A DNA stretch of 64,000 bases from GCA-020345945 sp964596985 (lineage in GTDB: Archaea > Thermoproteota > Bathyarchaeia > RBG-16-48-13 > GCA-020345945). Made by a program: the position numbers and the translations under genes. Shown in pieces: positions 59,713-64,000 of the stretch (its first letter is position 1; each line of letters begins with the position of its first letter). Below the pieces are notes generated by a model that worked only from the letters and a program-made list of their open reading frames with translations, did no database searches and was not told the origin of the DNA. The stretch spans positions 372,001 through 436,000 of the forward strand of contig CAZQWG010000002.1 of NCBI GenBank assembly GCA_964596985.1, given 5' to 3'.

Positions 59713-61032
59713 TTGAATCTTCAAAAGAACAGGCTGGTACAAGCTTGGTTTCTGATGGTCTCAGCCAGATATGTCTGGGATTTCCTTTTGCTTCTCTACG
59801 ATCTTTCACTCAGGGGATGGAACACAGCCTTTTTCACTTCTCATTGGCCGCGAATCTGGACGATATCAAGATTCATTCTTGTCTTCCCGCTCCTGCACCT
59901 TGCTTTTTCTCCGCAGAAGAAGGACTTTTGCCATATGCCTAATGGAAGACTGGCCGTTTTCGGTACGGTACCTGTCATCGTGTTAGGGTTCTTCCTAAGG
60001 TTATACGCCGCCACCGTACTCCACTGTACGGAGTTCGAGGTCTTCTATGCAGGTCTCCACTTCGAGGGTGCTGAACTGAGGTTGGACGCGTTCCGACCGG
60101 TTCTCTACCCATTCCTTCAATATGCATCTTGGCTGATTCTTGAACGTGTGGGTGGTTTCAAGCTCATTCCTCAAGCCTTGACCGAAGGCAACATAGCGGC
60201 ACGCTACCCCTCGTCCTGGATCTTTGCTTCTCGAATGCTGAGCGTCGGAATGAGCACGATCTCTCTCATTCTCATCTGGATAATCGCCAGAAATCTGTTC
60301 GGTGAGAAGGCGGGGTTCTGGGCAGCCCTGCTTCACGCGGTCAACCATTACGTTGTTACCGGACCGGACTCAAGATCTCACGACGAGAATCCGGCGATAC
60401 TCTTCCTGCTTGCATCTATCGCGGTTCTAACCAAAAAGAGCAAGAATGTGGAGGAGCAGGAAGGGCGTATATCTAGGTTGGCTATTTCGGGAGCCTTATC
60501 CGGGCTTTCCTTTGTGAGCAGGTCTCCTATGTTGATCTACTCTTGCTCTTTGAGCGTATTCCTGTGGTGCCTTGAAGGTGTTTCCGCAGTCGGTTACTTC
60601 CTTCTGGGGTTCTTCCCAATCCTCTTCATTGAGGGATTGGCGGAATTCCTGATTAGGGGAAGCTTCCTAGGGGGCATGTTTGAATTCCTACGCTTCAACA
60701 TAATTGCCGGTCATGCATCCGAATGGGGTACAAGTCCCTGGTATGAGTATGTCCTTCTAGTCTTAACGACGGTCGGACTTGTAATATACTTACTTCCCTT
60801 GGGGGTCGAAAAAGACTCAAGCACCAAATTACTTGGTCTTATGATTATTCCCTTCTTGTTGGCCTTCAGTTTTGTCCCTCACAAAGAACACCGATACGTA
60901 AGTCCGATCTTCCCCTTCATCCACATTCTTATCGGAAATGCGATCTCCAAGATCGATGGAAAACACCCCTCGATTCTAGCAGCAGTAATACACACGGTCG
61001 TGTACGGTATTGTGATGATAGTCTTCTGGTGA
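59713..61032 (+). CDS. Multi-span membrane glycosyltransferase (GT39/ArnT-like)
   Basis: A 439-aa protein with about ten hydrophobic segments. The first luminal loop contains acidic residues and the FRPVLYPFLQYASWLIL region typical of PMT/ArnT-fold GT-C glycosyltransferases. A conserved-looking HKEHRYVSPIFPFIHIL late in the chain resembles GPI-mannosyltransferase-type HEHRF motifs. It probably transfers a sugar from a lipid carrier to protein or lipid in the membrane. TTG start; the true start may be Met15. Specific donor unknown. Confidence 0.75.
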   Translation: MNLQKNRLVQAWFLMVSARYVWDFLLLLYDLSLRGWNTAFFTSHWPRIWTISRFILVFPLLHLAFSPQKKDFCHMPNGRLAVFGTVPVIVLGFFLRLYAATVLHCTEFEVFYAGLHFEGAELRLDAFRPVLYPFLQYASWLILERVGGFKLIPQALTEGNIAARYPSSWIFASRMLSVGMSTISLILIWIIARNLFGEKAGFWAALLHAVNHYVVTGPDSRSHDENPAILFLLASIAVLTKKSKNVEEQEGRISRLAISGALSGLSFVSRSPMLIYSCSLSVFLWCLEGVSAVGYFLLGFFPILFIEGLAEFLIRGSFLGGMFEFLRFNIIAGHASEWGTSPWYEYVLLVLTTVGLVIYLLPLGVEKDSSTKLLGLMIIPFLLAFSFVPHKEHRYVSPIFPFIHILIGNAISKIDGKHPSILAAVIHTVVYGIVMIVFW

Positions 61033-61396
61033 CAGGGTTGAGGACCTTATTCGCCTACATTCTCTGACTCTTTCCGACAATACCTGAGAAACAACGAGTC
61101 GATGACAGTATCTACGGTGTATGCTGCTATTCAACGGTAAACCTATGTTGCCGTAATATTGATGACTGCGAGACCGTATTCTCCCGTTTCTTCTTTGCGT
61201 GAGAAGGGTTAACACCCTAACCATCTATTACTGATATGGAATACAAGACTTCGCCTTTCAACTGTGAAGACATGACTGTTGGGGTGCGCTTCGTTTCGTC
61301 TCAACGGTGTGTGCCAATCAATGCACAGGCGTACCCCGTACTACCAAACTTTATTCAGAGTAGACTACATGACTCACGAATAACGGCAATGCGTGA
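61033..61396. other. Intergenic region, no gene supported
   Basis: 364 bases. A 57-codon frame opens at ATG 61236 and runs into the flavin reductase gene in another frame, but its residue mix is not convincing. No repeat or structure noted. Confidence 0.35.
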
Positions 61397-61975
61397 GTGG
61401 TCGACTTGAAGAAGATCGTTACTCCCTACCGTGTGATATTTCCGACGCCAGCGGCGTTGGTAACGTCTATCGACATGGATGGTAGACCAAACGTGGCGAC
61501 AGCCGGTGAAGTGTTTATGATATCTCTTCGTCCGCTGATTGTTGCCGTCGGTTTCAGGCATGCCACGTACACAAACAAACTGATACACGCGACAAGAGAG
61601 TTTGTTGTCAATCTGCCTAGACAAGAGATCTTAGGAGCGGTTGATTACTGTGGGAGTGTCTCTGGGCGAGAAGTGGATAAATTTAGGGCGACAGGTTTGA
61701 CGCCTTTACCAGCCCAGCATGTTAGACCCCCGCTCATAAAGGAGTGTCCAGTAAACGTCGAATGCAAGGTCCGAGACATAATAGGTTACGATTATATGGA
61801 CCGTGACGTCTTCGCTGCCGATACCTTGGCAATTCACATAGACGAAGAGATAATTGGCGAAGACGGTTTGCCGGACCTGACGAGGTTCAACACGATCGCG
61901 TTTGCATCACGAAAATACTATCGGGTTACAGAATTTCTCGGACGTATGCGTTTTAGCACAAAGGACAAATCATGA
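61397..61975 (+). CDS. Flavin reductase-like FMN-binding protein
   Basis: A 192-aa protein of the flavin reductase-like family (split beta-barrel binding FMN). It begins VTPYRVIFPTPAALVTSID and has the mid-motif VAVGFRHATYTNKLIHATREF and VNLPRQEILGAVDYCGSVSG. Archaeal members of this kind reduce flavins or serve as ferric/flavin redox enzymes. GTG start. Monocistronic. Confidence 0.9.
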   Translation: MVDLKKIVTPYRVIFPTPAALVTSIDMDGRPNVATAGEVFMISLRPLIVAVGFRHATYTNKLIHATREFVVNLPRQEILGAVDYCGSVSGREVDKFRATGLTPLPAQHVRPPLIKECPVNVECKVRDIIGYDYMDRDVFAADTLAIHIDEEIIGEDGLPDLTRFNTIAFASRKYYRVTEFLGRMRFSTKDKS

Positions 61976-62015
61976 GCCAGATAGTATAGTGTGTGACGCC
62001 TTTGAGGTGTGGTAG

Positions 62016-63839
62016 TTATTTGACAGTCACGCTCTTTGCGAGATTCCGTGGCTGATCTGGGTCCCGTTTTCTTTCTACGGCTGAGTGGTAGGCGAATAGC
62101 TGTAAGGGCAAGATGTATGGGATGGCGGTCAGGGTCTCTGGTACCCCTTTCGGTATCTCAATGAAGTCGTCTGATAGTTCACGGATTTTCTCGTCTCCCT
62201 CCTCAATAAGGGATATTATGGCTCCTCCTCTCGCCTTCATTTCCATGATGTTTCCGACCAAATCCCCTTGCGTACTCGTCTTCGGTGCAATAAAGATGAG
62301 AGGATACCCGTCTTCGACGACCGCTATGAATCCGTGTTTACTCTCACCGGCCGGGTATGCTAGGGACGGCGTGTAAGCCAGCTCTAGAAGCTTCAGTCTT
62401 CCCTCGAGAGCCGTGACATGGTCTATTCCCCGCCCTAAGAAGCAGAAACTCCCTCGATCACCGTATTTTTTTGCCAGTTTCTCAACCTTTCTTGATTGCG
62501 TTTTCAGGATTTCTTCCATAATAGAGGGCATTCTCTTGAGTGCGGTGTCTAACTCTCTGAGTCGATCTGGGCTGGCGGTCTTCCTGCGCTCTCCGAGCTT
62601 CAATGCAAGTCTTGTGAGGATCATCATTTGTGCTGTGTAGGCCTTAGTTGAGGCTACCCCGATCTCGGGTCCAGAGTTCTGGCCGATGTAGAGGCTGGTC
62701 AACCTCGTCAGTGTTGACCCCATGACATTGGCGATGCCTAGTACCGTAGCTTTTCTGTCGATAGCGTACTTGACTGCAGAGAGCGTGTCCAAGGTCTCCC
62801 CTGATTGGCTTACCGCCAGTACGACGGAGTTCTCGTCGATTAGCCTCCCGTATCTCTCGACGAACTCTGAAGCTATGACCGCTTGAATGTTAAGGCCGGC
62901 TAGGTCGGCGAACATGTACGTTCCAGCCAGGCATGCATGGTATGCGGTACCGCAAGCAACGAGGAAGATGCGGTCAGCCTTGTCAAGCATCGCTGACATT
63001 AGGTCGATGTAGACTTCTTGGGTTCTGAGGGCGTTCCTCAGGCTTGCCGGTTGTTCATAGATCTCTTTGAGCATGAAGTGGGGATATCCGGCTTTCTGAG
63101 CCGTTTCTACCGTCCATGAGATCTCTGATATCTCTGAGGTTATCTTGGAATAGGATTCCAGATCTGACAACTCGATGTCTTCAGGGCTGATAACCGCGAG
63201 TTCGCCTTCTTTTAAGTATATGACCTTCTTTGTAAGCGGAAGTATCGCCGGGACGTCTGACGCGCAGAAGTTACCGTCTTTGCCTACTCCCAGTATTAGG
63301 GGGTTCTCCTTTCTGATACAGACCATTCTGTGGGGGTCCTTCACGGTTATGGCGACGATAGCATAGGACCCGTTCAGTCTCCTAACCGCACTACGGACGG
63401 CCATCGGGAAATCCATGCCCGCGTTGAGGTTCTCCTCGATTAGGTGTGGAATGACCTCTGTGTCACATCTGGACTTGAATACGTGTCCCCCCTTCTCAAG
63501 TTCCTCCCTGAGTTCAATGAAATTCTCGATTATTCCGTTATGGACAACCGCCACCTTCTCCTCACAATCGGTGTGGGGGTGTGCATTGACTCGTGATGGG
63601 GCTCCATGCGTAGCCCATCTGGTGTGTCCTACGCCTGTCGCACCTGGAAGGTCGTCGAAATCCAATTCCGCATGGATATCCTCGATCTTCCCTGGGTCTT
63701 TCTTGATGAGCAGTCGACTGTCGTCGATCGTAGCCTCTCCCGCGGAATCGTATCCTCGGTACTCAAGTCTTTCCAAGGCTTTTCTGATAAACGGGGCGGC
63801 GTTCCCCCTCCTAAGTACGCATCCGATTATACCACACAT
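62016..63839 (-). CDS. glmS: Glucosamine-6-phosphate synthase (glutamine-hydrolysing)
   Basis: A 607-aa GlmS that makes glucosamine-6-phosphate from fructose-6-phosphate and glutamine. The N-terminal nucleophile Cys2 (MCGIIGCV) and GHTRWATHG are in the class II glutaminase domain. Two SIS domains follow (IFLVACGTAYHACLAG, AVSQSGETLDTLSAVKYA; GRGIDHVTALEGRLKLLELA). The C-terminus PRNLAKSVTVK is canonical. It supplies amino sugars for surface polymers and glycoproteins, perhaps used by the GT39-like enzyme at 59713. Confidence 0.97.
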   Translation of the reverse strand: MCGIIGCVLRRGNAAPFIRKALERLEYRGYDSAGEATIDDSRLLIKKDPGKIEDIHAELDFDDLPGATGVGHTRWATHGAPSRVNAHPHTDCEEKVAVVHNGIIENFIELREELEKGGHVFKSRCDTEVIPHLIEENLNAGMDFPMAVRSAVRRLNGSYAIVAITVKDPHRMVCIRKENPLILGVGKDGNFCASDVPAILPLTKKVIYLKEGELAVISPEDIELSDLESYSKITSEISEISWTVETAQKAGYPHFMLKEIYEQPASLRNALRTQEVYIDLMSAMLDKADRIFLVACGTAYHACLAGTYMFADLAGLNIQAVIASEFVERYGRLIDENSVVLAVSQSGETLDTLSAVKYAIDRKATVLGIANVMGSTLTRLTSLYIGQNSGPEIGVASTKAYTAQMMILTRLALKLGERRKTASPDRLRELDTALKRMPSIMEEILKTQSRKVEKLAKKYGDRGSFCFLGRGIDHVTALEGRLKLLELAYTPSLAYPAGESKHGFIAVVEDGYPLIFIAPKTSTQGDLVGNIMEMKARGGAIISLIEEGDEKIRELSDDFIEIPKGVPETLTAIPYILPLQLFAYHSAVERKRDPDQPRNLAKSVTVK

Positions 63840-64000
63840 TTCCTGTTCTTCTCCTTACAGGCTCGGTTCAACCCAGCTCGAGAAGCTACAACACGTCTTC
63901 TGATTCCCTATGTCAGGTTAATATATTGTGTCTCGCCGCCGTCTGCTAAGCCTTAAAGACTGTGATTCTAGAATCCTAAGTACCCCACGGTGATGTCGAT

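Noticed and set aside
61236..61409. 57-codon frame beginning MEYKTSPFNCED
   Set aside because: No ribosome site, overlaps the flavin reductase start in another frame, no domain pattern.
1..64000. tRNA, rRNA and CRISPR arrays
   Set aside because: Read for T-loop patterns, rRNA-like stretches and regularly spaced repeats by eye; none found. A tRNAscan or CRISPR search would be needed for certainty, especially for intron-containing archaeal tRNAs.

Overview
The window reads as an archaeal chromosome segment. Archaeal signs are a CdvB/ESCRT-III (Snf7-fold) gene, an archaeal-type pantetheine-phosphate adenylyltransferase, an ADP-forming acetyl-CoA synthetase, a short archaeal-type adenylosuccinate synthetase, Dph6, an AmmeMemoRadiSam radical-SAM enzyme, a stand-alone lipoate-ligase C-terminal domain protein and many small zinc-ribbon proteins. 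TATA-like boxes, and frequent TTG/GTG starts behind Shine-Dalgarno sequences, fit this. ESCRT-III together with MtrH-type methyltransferases suggests the TACK group, most like Bathyarchaeia. An Asgard lineage is not excluded, because one small protein resembles the eukaryotic ribosomal protein eL22. No tRNA, rRNA or CRISPR array was recognised.

Layout. 1-17900: a truncated MscS channel, sugar/acid metabolism (zinc alcohol dehydrogenase, DhnA-type aldolase, IDH/IPMDH-family dehydrogenase, cyclase, HAD phosphatase), nickel-racemase-like LarA, a ParB/SerK-like protein, gamma-carbonic anhydrase-like protein, RidA, fused GMP synthase and three MFS transporters. 18000-21700: a methyl-transfer module (LUD protein, MtrH-like methyltransferase, corrinoid protein, UroD/MtaA-family methyltransferase) of the kind used for demethylation of methylated or methoxylated substrates. 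21750-22850: a broken cation-exchanger remnant, a zinc protein and a winged-helix regulator.

22946-27407 is the most unusual part. It is an AT-richer 4.46-kb transposon with perfect 53-bp terminal inverted repeats and an 8-bp target duplication (CGGGTTCA), inserted between the regulator and pyrG. It carries a SWIM-domain DDE transposase, a 50-aa ribbon-helix-helix protein beside matching GTTATACC repeats, a long imperfect hairpin, a 99-aa protein, and a cargo operon of a 51-aa charged protein, a 3-TM protein, a 4-TM protein with a large extracytoplasmic domain, and an HNH nuclease. I recognise no described system with this cargo.

27495-48400: pyrG, an AstE-like zinc protein, an NHL propeller, a SIS-domain deglycase-like protein, hydroxyacid and amino-acid dehydrogenases, a TnpB whose last RuvC Asp is His, an ECF substrate-binding subunit, AmrS, a LeuA-family synthase, a long-form HisG with no other his gene nearby, a D-amino-acid PLP enzyme and more MFS transporters. 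48800-64000: CdvB, Dph6, an ACD plus BioD/DRTGG operon (acetate/acyl-CoA energy metabolism), PurA, CoaD, a run of small proteins (DnaJ-type zinc, C2H2, eL22-like, membrane and coiled-coil proteins), a GT39-like membrane glycosyltransferase, a flavin reductase and GlmS. Nucleotide synthesis genes (guaA, pyrG, purA, hisG) are scattered singly rather than grouped.
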